From: Burkholderiales bacterium
GTDB lineage: Bacteria > Pseudomonadota > Gammaproteobacteria > Burkholderiales > Burkholderiaceae_C
DNA length: 64,000 bases
Reading direction: 5' to 3'
NCBI GenBank assembly: GCA_016213325.1
Contig: JACRAY010000001.1
Span: forward strand, 62,001-126,000
Numbering within the stretch: position 1 is the first letter of the stretch; the number at the start of each line of letters is the position of its first letter. The position numbers and the translations under genes were made by a program. Below are positions 1-9,437 of this stretch, piece by piece. Under the pieces are notes generated by a model. That model made no database searches. It saw only the letters and a program-made list of their open reading frames with translations, and was not told the origin of the DNA.

Positions 1-1042
1 TGCGCAGCGCGAAACGTTGCGAGTATTCGAGCAGCCGCAGCTCTTCCATCCAGCTGCGCGTGACGTGGCTGTCGGAGCCGACGGACCAGCGGCCGCTGGC
101 ACCCAGCCAGGCCGGCAGGTCGAACACGCCGTCGCCCAGGTTGGCTTCGGTGCTCGGGCAGATCACGATGGCCGCGCCCTGCCCGCGCGCGAGCGCCAGT
201 TCATCGCGGTTTGCCTGCGTCGCATGCACGAGGTTCCAGCCCGCGTCCACCGGTGCGTGGCGCAGCAGCCATTCGACCGGCCGCTCGCCGTGCCGCTCCA
301 GGCAATCGGCCACCTCGAGCTGCTGCTCGGCGATGTGGATATGGATGGGCATGCGGCCGCGCGCAGCCGACGCCACTTCCTGCAGGGCTTTCTCGTCGAC
401 CGCTCGCAGCGAGTGCAGCGCCACGCCACTGGTGACCAGCCCCGTGCGCGCCACGCCTTCGGCGATGCGCAACACGGAGTCGGGTGTCGAAGCGAAGCGG
501 CGCTGGTCGTCGCGCAGGCCCCTGGCGGCGAACCCCGAGCGCATGTACAAGGTCGGTAACAAGGTCAGGCCCATGCCCGCACGCTGCGCAGCGCGGACGA
601 GCGCCTGCGACACCTCCGACGGGTCTGCATAGGTTCGGCCGTCGGTGTCGTTGTGCAGGTAGTGGAACTCGCACACCTGCGTGTAGCCGGCGGCGAGCAG
701 CTCCGCGTAGAGATGCGCGGCGATGGCTTCCAGTTGTTGCGGCGTGATGCGCAGCGCCGCGGCATACATGCGGTCGCGCCAGCGCCAGAAGTCGTCCTCG
801 CCCTCGGCGCTGCGCTCGGCCAGCCCGGCGATGGCGCGCTGGAAAGCGTGGCTGTGGGCATCGACCAGGCCCGGCAACACCGGGCCGCCCAGCACCTGCG
901 CGCCGTCGCGGTGCGACGGCAGGCATGAAGTGCGGACCGACGACCACCGGCCGTCGTTGCCCACCGCCAGCACCACGTCGCGGGCCCAGCCACCGCCAAC
1001 CCACGCGAGCGGCGCGAAGAACCGCCCGGCTTCAGGCGCCAT
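1..1042 (-). CDS. hutF: Formimidoylglutamate deiminase HutF (3' end off the window)
   Basis: HutF hydrolyses N-formimidoyl-L-glutamate to N-formylglutamate and ammonia, the fourth step of histidine breakdown in organisms that use the formylglutamate route. It is a cytoplasmic metal-dependent amidohydrolase. About 347 codons are present; the family is usually near 450 residues, so the C-terminus lies beyond the left edge. The metal-binding HxH is visible as VDAHSHAFQRA with His63 and His65. Further family blocks are HIHIAEQ, VHATQ and VGSDSHV near the truncated end. The ATG is inside the last codons of hutG (11-base overlap), so the two are translationally linked. It is the last gene of the leftward hut unit seen here. 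Identification is firm because hutG lies directly upstream. Confidence 0.93.
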   Translation of the reverse strand, partial: MAPEAGRFFAPLAWVGGGWARDVVLAVGNDGRWSSVRTSCLPSHRDGAQVLGGPVLPGLVDAHSHAFQRAIAGLAERSAEGEDDFWRWRDRMYAAALRITPQQLEAIAAHLYAELLAAGYTQVCEFHYLHNDTDGRTYADPSEVSQALVRAAQRAGMGLTLLPTLYMRSGFAARGLRDDQRRFASTPDSVLRIAEGVARTGLVTSGVALHSLRAVDEKALQEVASAARGRMPIHIHIAEQQLEVADCLERHGERPVEWLLRHAPVDAGWNLVHATQANRDELALARGQGAAIVICPSTEANLGDGVFDLPAWLGASGRWSVGSDSHVTRSWMEELRLLEYSQRFALR

Positions 1043-1832
1043 GGAGTTTCCGCGCTGCCAGGACCGCTGCCACCAGCATGGCCTTGAGCAAGGGCTGGAT
1101 GTCGGCTGCCCGGCGTTCGTCGTAGTCGTAGGGCGGCGACTCGCGCATGTAGAGCTTCTGCACCATCTCCAGCTGCACGGCATGCACGCGCTCGGCAGGC
1201 CGTCCGTAGTGGCGCGTGATGTAGCCGCCCTTGAAGCGGCCGTTGACGATGTGGCTGGCTTCTTCCTGGGCCGCGGCTTCGCGCGTGACGGCCTCCTCGA
1301 CCTGCAGCGCGGCCGAGGTGCCGCCCGCGGTGCCGATGTTCAGGTCGGGCAGCACGCCTTCGAACAGCCACGGGATCTGCGAGCGGATGCTGTGCGCGTC
1401 CCACAGCACCACGAAGCCGTGCTTGTCCTTCAGGCCCTGCAACTCCGCGGCCAGCGCCGTGTGGTACGGCTGCCAGTAGAGCTCGCGGCGGCGCCCGCGT
1501 TCGGCCTCGCCGGGTTCGCAGCCCTGGACATAGAGCGCGTCACCGGTGAAGAAACGCGTGGGGCACAGCTCGGTGTTCGAAGCGCCCGGGTACATGGCCG
1601 CGTCGTCGGGCGGGCGGTTCAGGTCGATCACGTAGCGCGAATAGCGCGGCTGCAGCACGGTGGCACCGAGTTCGTCGGCAAAGCCGTACAGCCGCTCGAG
1701 GTGCCAGTCGGCATCTTCCACGGCCAGCGCCCGTTCGATGTACTGGCTGCGCAGATCCTCGGGGATTTCCGTGCCGATGTGCGGCATGCTTACGAGCAGG
1801 GGGGCCGTGCCGCGCCGCAGGCTGAAGCTCAT
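1032..1832 (-). CDS. hutG: N-formylglutamate deformylase HutG
   Basis: HutG releases formate from N-formyl-L-glutamate to give glutamate, the last step of the HutF/HutG histidine pathway. The 266-residue length fits the family. Recognisable blocks are the N-terminal [24 protein letters not shown] and LWDAHSIRS, which contain the probable metal-binding acids and histidines. The ATG overlaps the stop codon of hutI in an ATGA arrangement, and the 3' end overlaps hutF, so the whole unit looks translationally coupled. A longer in-frame extension upstream runs inside hutI and is not used here because the MSFSLRRG start matches the family N-terminus. Confidence 0.93.
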   Translation of the reverse strand: MSFSLRRGTAPLLVSMPHIGTEIPEDLRSQYIERALAVEDADWHLERLYGFADELGATVLQPRYSRYVIDLNRPPDDAAMYPGASNTELCPTRFFTGDALYVQGCEPGEAERGRRRELYWQPYHTALAAELQGLKDKHGFVVLWDAHSIRSQIPWLFEGVLPDLNIGTAGGTSAALQVEEAVTREAAAQEEASHIVNGRFKGGYITRHYGRPAERVHAVQLEMVQKLYMRESPPYDYDERRAADIQPLLKAMLVAAVLAARKLHGA

Positions 1833-3037
1833 TGCACCTGTCCTTCGATGACGGTCTGGCGCCGCGGGTTGGCGCCGATGGCATAGGCCAGTTGGGCCGG
1901 CTGCTTCGCGTCCCACAGCACGAAGTCGGCGCGCAGCCCCGCAGCCAGCGTGCCGCGATCCGCCAGGCCGAGCGCCTGCGCGGCATTGCGGGTGACGCCG
2001 GCCAGCGCCTCTTCGGGCGTCAGGCGGAACAGGGTGCAGGCCATGTTCATCATCAACAGCAGCGAGGTGCAGGGCGAACTGCCGGGATTGCAGTCCGTCG
2101 AGATAGCGATGGGCACGCCATGATCGCGCAACAGGCCCACCGGCGGCAAGCGCGTCTCGCGCAGGAAGTAGAAGGCCCCCGGCAGCAGCACGGCCACCGT
2201 TCCGGCAGCGGCCATGGCCTTCGCGCCTTCGTCGCCCAGCCATTCCAGGTGGTCGCAGCTGAGCGCTGCGAATTGCGCAGCCAGCCGGGCACCTCCGCTG
2301 TTGCTGAGCTGTTCGGCGTGCAGCTTCACCGGCAGGCCGAGCGAGCGCGCCGCTTCGAACACGCGTTGCGTTTGCGCGCGGCTGAAGGCGATGCGCTCGC
2401 AGAACGCGTCCACGGCGTCCACCAGGCCCTCGGCGTGCAGGGCCGGCAACATGCGCACCACTTCGCCGATGTAGTCGTCGGCGCAGCCCGCAAACTCCGG
2501 CGGCAACGCGTGCGCGCCGAGGAATGTCGTGCGCACCGATACGCCCCGCGCGCCGTGCAGCCGGCGCGCCACGCGCAGGCACTTGCGTTCGTGTTCCAGC
2601 GCCAGGCCATAGCCCGACTTGACCTCGAGCGTGGTCACGCCTTCGTCGGCCAGCTCGCGCAGCCGCCGCGCCGCCTGGCAGAACAGCTGGTCTTCGGACG
2701 CCTCGCGCGTGGCACGCACGGTGGACACGATGCCGCCGCCCTGCCGCGCGATGTCTTCGTAGCTCGCACCGCCCAGGCGCAGTTCGAATTCGTGGGCGCG
2801 GTCGCCGCCGTAGACCAGGTGCGTGTGGCAGTCGATGAGGCCCGGCGTGAGCAAGGCGCCGCCGCAGTCGTGCAGCTGGATGCACGCGTCCCGCAGGGCG
2901 TGCGGCAGCTCCTTGCGCGCTCCGGCCCACTCGATAAGGCCATCGCGCACGGCCACGGCAGCGTCTTCGACAAGGCCGTAGGGCACCGACGGCTGCATCG
3001 TCGCGGCGCGGCAGTGCTCCCAGATGCGCACGGTCAC
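1829..3037 (-). CDS. hutI: Imidazolonepropionase HutI
   Basis: HutI opens the ring of 4-imidazolone-5-propionate to give N-formimidoylglutamate, the third step of histidine degradation. It is a zinc/iron amidohydrolase of 402 residues, normal for the family. The HxH metal motif is [10 protein letters not shown] (His71, His73); later blocks are [23 protein letters not shown] and the [11 protein letters not shown] region with the catalytic Asp. The start is a GTG that shares its last two bases with the hutD stop (GTGA), which decides the start position. It lies between hutD and hutG in the leftward hut unit. Confidence 0.95.
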   Translation of the reverse strand: MTVRIWEHCRAATMQPSVPYGLVEDAAVAVRDGLIEWAGARKELPHALRDACIQLHDCGGALLTPGLIDCHTHLVYGGDRAHEFELRLGGASYEDIARQGGGIVSTVRATREASEDQLFCQAARRLRELADEGVTTLEVKSGYGLALEHERKCLRVARRLHGARGVSVRTTFLGAHALPPEFAGCADDYIGEVVRMLPALHAEGLVDAVDAFCERIAFSRAQTQRVFEAARSLGLPVKLHAEQLSNSGGARLAAQFAALSCDHLEWLGDEGAKAMAAAGTVAVLLPGAFYFLRETRLPPVGLLRDHGVPIAISTDCNPGSSPCTSLLLMMNMACTLFRLTPEEALAGVTRNAAQALGLADRGTLAAGLRADFVLWDAKQPAQLAYAIGANPRRQTVIEGQVQ

Positions 3038-3591
3038 AGCCTCACCTCCAGCAGCAGCGCGTCCTCGCCTTCCAGGACCACCGGGCCCTCCTGCTCCAGC
3101 AGGCGCCAGACCAGCGTGTCGGGGGCGAGGTCGAGCACGTAGTCGTCGAACACCGCGATGGTGCCGCCGGAAGGCGCGTAGCCCGCGACCAGCGTTCGCG
3201 CCGGCACCACGCCGAGGTAGCCGTCATCATGGACACGAACCATGCGCCCTGCGCGCGGCAGCGTGATGAGGTTGAGCGCGAACACCTTGCCCACGATCAG
3301 GCTGCAGTCCACCTCGGCGTTGCCCGAAAAGCGGAACGGCTCGCTGTCGGGCGTGAGCACCTGCGTGCCGCCGCCCACTTCGAGCGTCACGCCCGCGCCG
3401 TCGATGATGCTGAACCAGCGCTCGGCCGCGGGATAGCGCGAGAAAGGGCCGTCCTGCGCGATTTCGGCGATGGAAATGCGCGCCCGCCATTCGTCCGCGT
3501 GCGGCCAGGCCAGCAGTTCCTGCGTGGTGCCGCGGCCGTTGCGCCAGCGCGTGGGCGCCACGTCGGCCCGTTCGACGACCTGCCAGTTCAT
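3034..3591 (-). CDS. hutD: HutD family protein
   Basis: HutD is a small cupin-fold protein common in hut clusters. In Pseudomonas it is thought to limit the level of hut expression, possibly by binding formylglutamate or urocanate; its biochemical role is not settled. This copy has 185 residues. It starts [19 protein letters not shown] and contains the typical [11 protein letters not shown] and [15 protein letters not shown] blocks. The ATG overlaps the hutC stop (ATGA) and its stop overlaps the GTG of hutI. A longer frame running upstream into hutC is a shadow. Confidence 0.9.
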   Translation of the reverse strand: MNWQVVERADVAPTRWRNGRGTTQELLAWPHADEWRARISIAEIAQDGPFSRYPAAERWFSIIDGAGVTLEVGGGTQVLTPDSEPFRFSGNAEVDCSLIVGKVFALNLITLPRAGRMVRVHDDGYLGVVPARTLVAGYAPSGGTIAVFDDYVLDLAPDTLVWRLLEQEGPVVLEGEDALLLEVRL

Positions 3592-4298
3592 GCCTGGAAC
3601 TGCCCCGCGAAGCTGTAGCGGCTGCCGGGATAGACCAGCCGCGCCACGCTGGCCACGTTGGCGCCGCTGACCGTGCGCCGCATCATCGCCAGGCACGGGT
3701 CGCCGCGGCGGATGCCCAGCTCTTTCGCTTCGGCTTCGGTCGGCAGGCAGGCCTCGATGGCATAGCTGGCTTCGGTCAGCGGCGCATGGCGCAGCAGGTG
3801 CAGCGTGGGCGACTCCTGCGTGAAGTCGGCCTGCAGGTACAGCGGCGCCGCTGCCGGGTTGACGTAGCGGTCCTCGTACTGGATGGCGACGCCGTTTTCC
3901 AGGTGGACCAGGATCGAATGGAACACCCTGGCGCCCTTGCGCAGGCCCAGCGACGCGGCCAGGTCGGCACCGGCCTTCTCCTCGCCGACGAGCAGCACGC
4001 GCGTGGTGTGCACGTGGCCGCGCTCGACCACCTCCTCGTGGACGTCACGGATGACCAGCTGGGATGAGATGCGGTGCAGCTGCGCGACGCGCGTGCCCGA
4101 GCCCTGCACCCGCGTGACCAGCCCTTCGGCCGCCAGCTCGCGCAGCGCGCGGTGCGCCGTCATGCGGCTCACGCCGAAGCGCTCGATCAGCGCGGCTTCG
4201 CTGGGCACGGGGTCGCCCGGCCTCCACTCACCGCTCGAGATATGCTGGCGGATCCAGCCCTTGACCTTTTCGTAGGCCGGCAAGTCGTCTTTGCCCAT
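3588..4298 (-). CDS. hutC: Histidine utilisation repressor HutC (GntR/HutC family)
   Basis: HutC represses hut genes and is released by urocanate. The 236-residue protein has an N-terminal winged helix-turn-helix (about residues 8-72, with PSEAALIERFGVSRMTAHRA) and a C-terminal UTRA ligand domain (about 95-230) with the conserved QYEDRYVNP segment. It is first in the leftward unit hutC-hutD-hutI-hutG-hutF and faces hutU across about 75 bases. That gap contains a palindrome suited to a dimeric GntR regulator, so autoregulation together with control of hutU-hutH is likely. Confidence 0.94.
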   Translation of the reverse strand: MGKDDLPAYEKVKGWIRQHISSGEWRPGDPVPSEAALIERFGVSRMTAHRALRELAAEGLVTRVQGSGTRVAQLHRISSQLVIRDVHEEVVERGHVHTTRVLLVGEEKAGADLAASLGLRKGARVFHSILVHLENGVAIQYEDRYVNPAAAPLYLQADFTQESPTLHLLRHAPLTEASYAIEACLPTEAEAKELGIRRGDPCLAMMRRTVSGANVASVARLVYPGSRYSFAGQFQA

Positions 4299-4324
4299 GG
4301 TTGGGCCCTATCCTAGTTGACACA

Positions 4325-4340
4325 AGTTGTATAGACAACT
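4325..4340. promoter_or_regulatory. Candidate HutC operator between hutC and hutU
   Basis: Inverted repeat AGTTGT-ATAG-ACAACT, six-base perfect arms with a four-base spacer. It lies 27 bases upstream of hutC and 34 bases upstream of the chosen hutU start. The outer bases extend the symmetry (CCTAGTTG at 4312-4319 against CAACTAGG at 4336-4343). GntR/HutC regulators bind such palindromes. A TTGACA at 4318-4323 could serve as a rightward -35, but no convincing -10 follows. Binding is inferred from position and symmetry. Confidence 0.65.
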
Positions 4341-4373
4341 AGGATGCGGCCGAATCGCAACGGAGACCGCCGA

Positions 4374-6074
4374 ATGTCCGACCTGTCGCACACGCCCCGC
4401 CTCGCCGGGCCGCGCCCCGTGCGCGCGCCGCGAGGCACCCAGCTCACCTGTGCCACCTGGCCGATCGAAGCCGCCTACCGGATGATCCAGAACAACCTGG
4501 ACCCGGCCGTGGCGGAAAACCCGGACGCCCTTGTGGTCTATGGCGGCATCGGCAAGGCCGCGCGCAACTGGGCGGCTTTCGACGCCATCCTCGACAGCCT
4601 GCGCAAGCTCCGGCCCGACGAGTCGCTCCTCATCCAGTCGGGCAAGCCGGTCGGCGTGTTCCGCACGCACGAGGGCGCGCCGCGCGTACTCATCGCCAAT
4701 TCGAACCTGGTGCCGAAGTGGGCTACCTGGGAACACTTCAACGAGCTGGACCGCCAGGGCCTGATGATGTACGGCCAGATGACGGCCGGCAGCTGGATCT
4801 ACATCGGCACGCAAGGCATCGTGCAGGGAACCTACGAGACGTTCGCCGAGGCGGGCCGCCAGCACTTCGGCGGCGACCTCGCCGGCCGCTGGGTGCTGAC
4901 GGCCGGGCTGGGCGGCATGGGCGGCGCACAGCCGCTGGCCGCGTCGTTCGCCGGGGCGTGCTCGCTCAACATCGAGTGCCAGGACTCGCGCATCGACTTT
5001 CGGCTGCGCACCAAGTACCTCGACAAGCGGGCGAAGGACCTGGACGAGGCGCTGGCGATGATCGCCCACCACACCGCCCGCAAGGAAGCGGTTTCCATCG
5101 GCCTGCTCGGCAACGCCGCCGAGATCGTGCCCGAGCTGGCGCGCCGCGCGAAGGTGGGCGGGCTGCGGCCGGACATCGTCACCGACCAGACCTCGGCCCA
5201 CGACCTCGTTTATGGTTACCTGCCCATCGGCTGGACTGTGGAGCAGTGGCAGGCGGCGCAGCAAGATGCGTCGCAGCATGCCGCGCTCAAGCAAGCCGCC
5301 GGCGCGTCTTGCGCCGTGCACGTGCGCTCCATGCTCGAGTTCCACGCGATGGGCGTGCCCACGGTGGACTACGGCAACAACCTGCGGCAAGTGGCTTCGG
5401 ACTTCGGCGTGGCGAACGCGTTCGACTATCCCGGCTTCGTGCCGGCCTATATCCGCCCGCTGTTCTGCCGCGGCGTGGGCCCGTTCCGCTGGGTGGCGCT
5501 GTCGGGCGACCCCGAAGACATCCGCAAGACCGACGCGAAGATGAAGCAGCTGTTCCCGCACAACCGCGACCTGCACCGCTGGCTGGACATGGCCGGCGAG
5601 CGCATCGCCTTCCAGGGCCTGCCGGCGCGCATCTGCTGGATCGGCCTGGGCGAGCGGCACCTGGCGGGGCTGGCGTTCAACGAGATGGTGAAGTCGGGCG
5701 AGCTGAAGGCGCCCATCGTGATCGGGCGCGACCATCTCGACAGCGGCTCGGTGGCATCGCCGAACCGCGAGACCGAGGCCATGAAGGACGGCAGCGACGC
5801 GGTCAGCGACTGGCCGCTGCTGAACGCGCTGCTCAACACGGCCAGCGGCGCCAGCTGGGTGAGCTTCCACCATGGCGGCGGGGTCGGCATGGGCTATTCG
5901 CAGCATGCAGGCGTGGTGATGGTGTGCGACGGCACCGAGGATGCGGCGCAGAAGATCCGGCGGGTGTTGTGGAACGACCCGGCAACGGGCGTGATGCGGC
6001 ACGCCGATGCGGGTTACGACATCGCGATCGAATGCGCTCGCGAGCATGGGTTGAATTTGCCGATGATCGGTTGA
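4374..6074 (+). CDS. hutU: Urocanate hydratase (urocanase) HutU
   Basis: HutU converts urocanate and water to 4-imidazolone-5-propionate using tightly bound NAD. The 566-residue product fits the roughly 557-residue family. Visible blocks are [26 protein letters not shown], the dinucleotide-binding [12 protein letters not shown] (about residues 180-192), TDQTSAHD and the C-terminal [15 protein letters not shown]. The start [12 protein letters not shown] is chosen over an in-frame ATG 30 bases upstream because GGAGA sits seven bases before it. First gene of the rightward hut unit. Confidence 0.96.
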   Translation: MSDLSHTPRLAGPRPVRAPRGTQLTCATWPIEAAYRMIQNNLDPAVAENPDALVVYGGIGKAARNWAAFDAILDSLRKLRPDESLLIQSGKPVGVFRTHEGAPRVLIANSNLVPKWATWEHFNELDRQGLMMYGQMTAGSWIYIGTQGIVQGTYETFAEAGRQHFGGDLAGRWVLTAGLGGMGGAQPLAASFAGACSLNIECQDSRIDFRLRTKYLDKRAKDLDEALAMIAHHTARKEAVSIGLLGNAAEIVPELARRAKVGGLRPDIVTDQTSAHDLVYGYLPIGWTVEQWQAAQQDASQHAALKQAAGASCAVHVRSMLEFHAMGVPTVDYGNNLRQVASDFGVANAFDYPGFVPAYIRPLFCRGVGPFRWVALSGDPEDIRKTDAKMKQLFPHNRDLHRWLDMAGERIAFQGLPARICWIGLGERHLAGLAFNEMVKSGELKAPIVIGRDHLDSGSVASPNRETEAMKDGSDAVSDWPLLNALLNTASGASWVSFHHGGGVGMGYSQHAGVVMVCDGTEDAAQKIRRVLWNDPATGVMRHADAGYDIAIECAREHGLNLPMIG

Positions 6075-6124
6075 TAGGACCCGGCGCGGACCTGTAGGCT
6101 GGGTGAAACCCCAGCAGAGAACGA

Positions 6125-7666
6125 ATGCAAGAATCCATCGTCCCCGGAGAGTTGTCCCTCGCCCAGCTGCGCCGCCTGGCTTCAGGCGAGCCCCCGCTGG
6201 TCCAACTCGACCCCTCCTGCCGCCCCGCCATCCGCGCCAGCGCCCAACTGGTGCAGCGCGCCACCGACGGCGACGCACCGGTCTACGGCGTCAACACCGG
6301 CTTCGGCAAGCTGGCCACGAAGCGCATCGCGCGCGAAGACCTCGCGGTGCTGCAGCTCAAGCTGCTGCGCTCGCACGCCGTGGGCGTGGGCGAGCCGCTC
6401 GCCGAGCGGGTGGTCCGCCTCATCCTCCTGCTGAAGGCTGCCAGCCTGGCGCGCGGCTACTCGGGTGTGCGCGAAGAAGTCATCGACGGCCTGCTGGCAC
6501 TGCACAACCGGGGCGTCATCCCCGTCATCCCGTGCCAGGGGTCGGTCGGCGCTTCGGGCGACCTCGCTCCGCTCGCTCACCTGAGCCTGCCCCTGATCGG
6601 CGAAGGCGAAGCGTTCTTCGGCGGCCAGCGAATGCCGGGTTCGCAAGCCCTGGAACGCGCCGGCCTGAAGCCTCTGCAGCTCGGTCCCAAGGAAGGCCTG
6701 GCCCTCATCAACGGCACCCAGGTGTCGGCAGGGCTCGCCCTCGACGCGCTGCTCGCCACCGACCGCCTGTTCGAGTCGGCGGTGATCGCCGGTGCGCTCA
6801 CGCTCGACGCGGCACGCGGCAGCGACGGCCCGTTCGATGCGCGCATCCACCAGGTTCGCGGGCAACCGGGCCAGATCGACTGCGCCGCGGCCTATAGGGC
6901 GCTCCTGGTCGGCAGCGCTATCCGCCGCTCGCACCTGGAAAACGACGACCGCGTGCAGGACCCGTACAGCCTGCGCTGCCAGCCACAGGTGATGGGCGCC
7001 TGCCTCGACCAGGTGCGCTACGCCGCGCAGGTGCTGGTGCGCGAAGCCAATGCCGTCACCGACAACCCGCTGGTGTTCGAAGACCAGATGGTCTCGGGCG
7101 GCAACTTCCACGCGGAGCCGGTTGCCCTGGCCTGCGACGCGCTGGCCGTCGCCATCGCCGAGATCGGCGCGATCTCGGAGCGCCGCGTGGCCATGCTGAT
7201 CGACAGCGTCATTTCGCGCCTGCCGCCATTCCTCACGCCCGACCCCGGCCTGAACTCCGGCTTCATGATCGTGCACGTGACGGCCGCTGCGCTCGCTTCG
7301 GAAAACAAGTCGCTGGCGCACCCGGCCAGCGTGGACAGCCTGCCCACTTCGGCCAACCAGGAAGACCACGTGAGCATGGCCACCTTCGCGGCACGGCGGC
7401 TGCAGGCCATGCTGGCGAACACCGCGCACATCGTCGCCATCGAACTGCTGGCCGCCGCGCAGGGCATCGAGTTCCTGCGGCCGCTGGAGAGTGCGCCCGC
7501 GCTGGAAGGCGTGATGCGCCTCGTGCGCTCGGTGTCGCCCGCGATGATGGCCGACCGCAGCCTGGCGCGCGACATCGAGGCGGTGCACCACCTGGTGGCA
7601 TCGGGCGACATCGGCCACGCCACCGAAAGCCACATCCCGGAATTGCACGCATTGCGCCTGGCATGA
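6125..7666 (+). CDS. hutH: Histidine ammonia-lyase HutH
   Basis: HutH removes ammonia from histidine to form urocanate, the first step of the pathway. The 513-residue protein carries the Ala143-Ser144-Gly145 triad in GSVGASGDLAPL. This triad cyclises into the methylidene-imidazolone electrophile. The YGVNTGFG block with the catalytic Tyr is at residues 54-61, and the later TDNPLVF and SANQEDHVSM motifs are present. It follows hutU by 50 bases and precedes an ABC transporter operon by about 45 bases, which suggests co-transcription of uptake and catabolism. Confidence 0.96.
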   Translation: MQESIVPGELSLAQLRRLASGEPPLVQLDPSCRPAIRASAQLVQRATDGDAPVYGVNTGFGKLATKRIAREDLAVLQLKLLRSHAVGVGEPLAERVVRLILLLKAASLARGYSGVREEVIDGLLALHNRGVIPVIPCQGSVGASGDLAPLAHLSLPLIGEGEAFFGGQRMPGSQALERAGLKPLQLGPKEGLALINGTQVSAGLALDALLATDRLFESAVIAGALTLDAARGSDGPFDARIHQVRGQPGQIDCAAAYRALLVGSAIRRSHLENDDRVQDPYSLRCQPQVMGACLDQVRYAAQVLVREANAVTDNPLVFEDQMVSGGNFHAEPVALACDALAVAIAEIGAISERRVAMLIDSVISRLPPFLTPDPGLNSGFMIVHVTAAALASENKSLAHPASVDSLPTSANQEDHVSMATFAARRLQAMLANTAHIVAIELLAAAQGIEFLRPLESAPALEGVMRLVRSVSPAMMADRSLARDIEAVHHLVASGDIGHATESHIPELHALRLA

Positions 7667-7712
7667 CGCATGCTTAGAGTCCCCTCATCACACCCACCCC
7701 ACGGAGCCTGAC

Positions 7713-8657
7713 ATGAAGCAGCTGTTCGCCCTCTCCCTCCTGGCCCTCGCGTGCGCAACGGCACAGGCGCAGGAAACCAAGGTCGCCATCGGCATTTCCG
7801 GCTGGACCGGCTTTGCGCCGCTGACGCTGGCGAAGGAAGCCGGCCTCTTCAAGAAGCACGGGCTGGACGTGACCATCCGCAAGATCCCGCAGAAGGACCG
7901 CCACCTGGCCATCGCGTCGGGCGACATCCAGTGCGCGGCCACCACCGTCGAGACCTGGATCGTCTGGAACGCGAACGGGGTGGCCACCACGCAGATCTTC
8001 CAGCTCGACAAGAGCTACGGCGCCGACGGCATGGTGGTGAAGGGCAACATCGGCAAGATCAGCGACCTGAAGGGCAAGACCGTGGCCGCCAGCGCGCCGG
8101 GTACCGCGCCCTACTTCACGCTCGCGTGGATGCTGAAGAAGAACGGCCTGAGCCCGAAGGACGTGAAGATCGTCAACCTCGAGCCGCAGGCCGCCGCCAA
8201 CGCCATGATCGCCGGCACGGCCGACCTCGACGCCGCGATGACCTACGAGCCCTACCTGTCCGCAGTGCGCGCGAAACCCGAGGCCGGCAAGATCATCGCG
8301 ACCACGCTCGACTACCCGATGGTGATGGACACCTTCGGCTGCACGCCGAAGTTCCTGGCCGAGAACCCCAAAGCCGCCAAGGCGCTGGCCGACGGGTACT
8401 TCGATGCGGTCGACATGATCAAGCGCGAACCTGCCAGGAGTTACGAGATCATGGGCGCGGACGTGAAGCAGAGCGGCGAAGCGTTCGGCAAGTCGGCCGC
8501 CTACCTGCGCTGGCAGGACCGCGAGGCCAACAACAGGTTCTTCTCCGGCGAGCATGCGGCATTCAGCAAGGAAGCCGCCGAGCTGCTGCTGGAGGCCGGC
8601 ATCATCAGGCAGGTGCCGGACCTGTCGAAGCTGGCCGATACGCGCTTCCTCAAGTAA
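7713..8657 (+). CDS. NMT1/THI5-like ABC transporter substrate-binding protein
   Basis: Periplasmic binding component of a NitT/TauT-type importer. A signal peptide ends at about residue 20 (LALACATAQA-QE). The mature part has the SsuA/TauA-like pattern ISGWTGFAPLTLAKEAGLFKKHGLDV, then ASGDIQCAATT and LKGKTVAASAPGTAPYF. The length of 314 residues is normal. Permease and ATPase genes follow with no gap. The substrate cannot be read from sequence. Position straight after hutU-hutH suggests histidine, urocanate or a related imidazole compound, but this subfamily also moves sulfonates, nitrate, cyanate and thiamine precursors. Confidence 0.85.
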   Translation: MKQLFALSLLALACATAQAQETKVAIGISGWTGFAPLTLAKEAGLFKKHGLDVTIRKIPQKDRHLAIASGDIQCAATTVETWIVWNANGVATTQIFQLDKSYGADGMVVKGNIGKISDLKGKTVAASAPGTAPYFTLAWMLKKNGLSPKDVKIVNLEPQAAANAMIAGTADLDAAMTYEPYLSAVRAKPEAGKIIATTLDYPMVMDTFGCTPKFLAENPKAAKALADGYFDAVDMIKREPARSYEIMGADVKQSGEAFGKSAAYLRWQDREANNRFFSGEHAAFSKEAAELLLEAGIIRQVPDLSKLADTRFLK

Positions 8658-9437
8658 GTGCGCCCGCTGCAACCCGTGAGCCCCGGCGCGCGCATCGCGC
8701 TGGGCGTCTCCTTCTTCGTCCTGTTCGTGGCCTTCTGGTCCGCCATCACTTTCGGCGGCATCGTGCCCAAGACCTTCCTGGCCGACCCGGTGCAGATGCT
8801 GCTGTCCGGCTGGGAGCTGCTCACCAAGCATGGCTTCGCCAAGGACATCGGCATGACGGTGTGGCGGGTGGTGGGCGGCTTCCTCATCGCAGCCGCCATC
8901 GCCGTGCCACTTGGCGTGCTGATGGGTGCCTACAAGCCGGTCGAGGCATTCTTCGAACCCTTCGTCAGCTTCGCGCGCTACCTGCCCGCATCCGCCTTCA
9001 TCCCGCTGCTGATCCTGTGGGCCGGCATCGGCGAGGCGCAGAAGCTGGCGGTGATCTTCATCGGCTCGTTCTTCCAGCTGGTGCTGATGATCGCGGTGAG
9101 CGTGGGCAACACGCGGCGCGACCTGGTGGAAGCCGCCTACACCCTGGGCGCGGGTGACCGCGGCATCGTCACGCGTGTGCTGCTGCCCTCGAGCGCGCCG
9201 GAGATCGCCGAGACGCTGCGCATGGTGCTGGGCTGGGCCTGGACCTACGTGATCGTGGCCGAGCTGATCGGCGCGTCCAGCGGCATCGGCCACATGATCA
9301 CCGACAGCCAGGCGCTGCTGGCCACCGACCAGATCATCTTCGGCATCATCGTCATCGGGCTCATCGGGCTGGTGACCGACTTTGCCTTCAAGGCGTTGAA
9401 CATGAAGCTCTTCCCCTGGGCCCAGATTGGCCGCTGA
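8658..9437 (+). CDS. ABC transporter permease (NitT/TauT type)
   Basis: Inner-membrane subunit of the importer encoded with the preceding binding protein. The 259-residue chain has about six hydrophobic segments and the EAA loop near residues 155-180 (EAAYTLGAGDRGIVTRVLLPSSAPEI), which contacts the ATPase. The start used is the GTG that directly abuts the stop of the binding-protein gene. A second in-frame GTG lies 18 bases later, and neither has a clear Shine-Dalgarno, so translation probably relies on coupling. The stop overlaps the ATPase ATG (TGATG). Confidence 0.88.
   Translation: MRPLQPVSPGARIALGVSFFVLFVAFWSAITFGGIVPKTFLADPVQMLLSGWELLTKHGFAKDIGMTVWRVVGGFLIAAAIAVPLGVLMGAYKPVEAFFEPFVSFARYLPASAFIPLLILWAGIGEAQKLAVIFIGSFFQLVLMIAVSVGNTRRDLVEAAYTLGAGDRGIVTRVLLPSSAPEIAETLRMVLGWAWTYVIVAELIGASSGIGHMITDSQALLATDQIIFGIIVIGLIGLVTDFAFKALNMKLFPWAQIGR

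Noticed and set aside
4308-6278. Minus-strand open frame of about 656 codons
   Set aside because: It is antisense to hutU and crosses the hutU-hutH gap; no recognisable motif.
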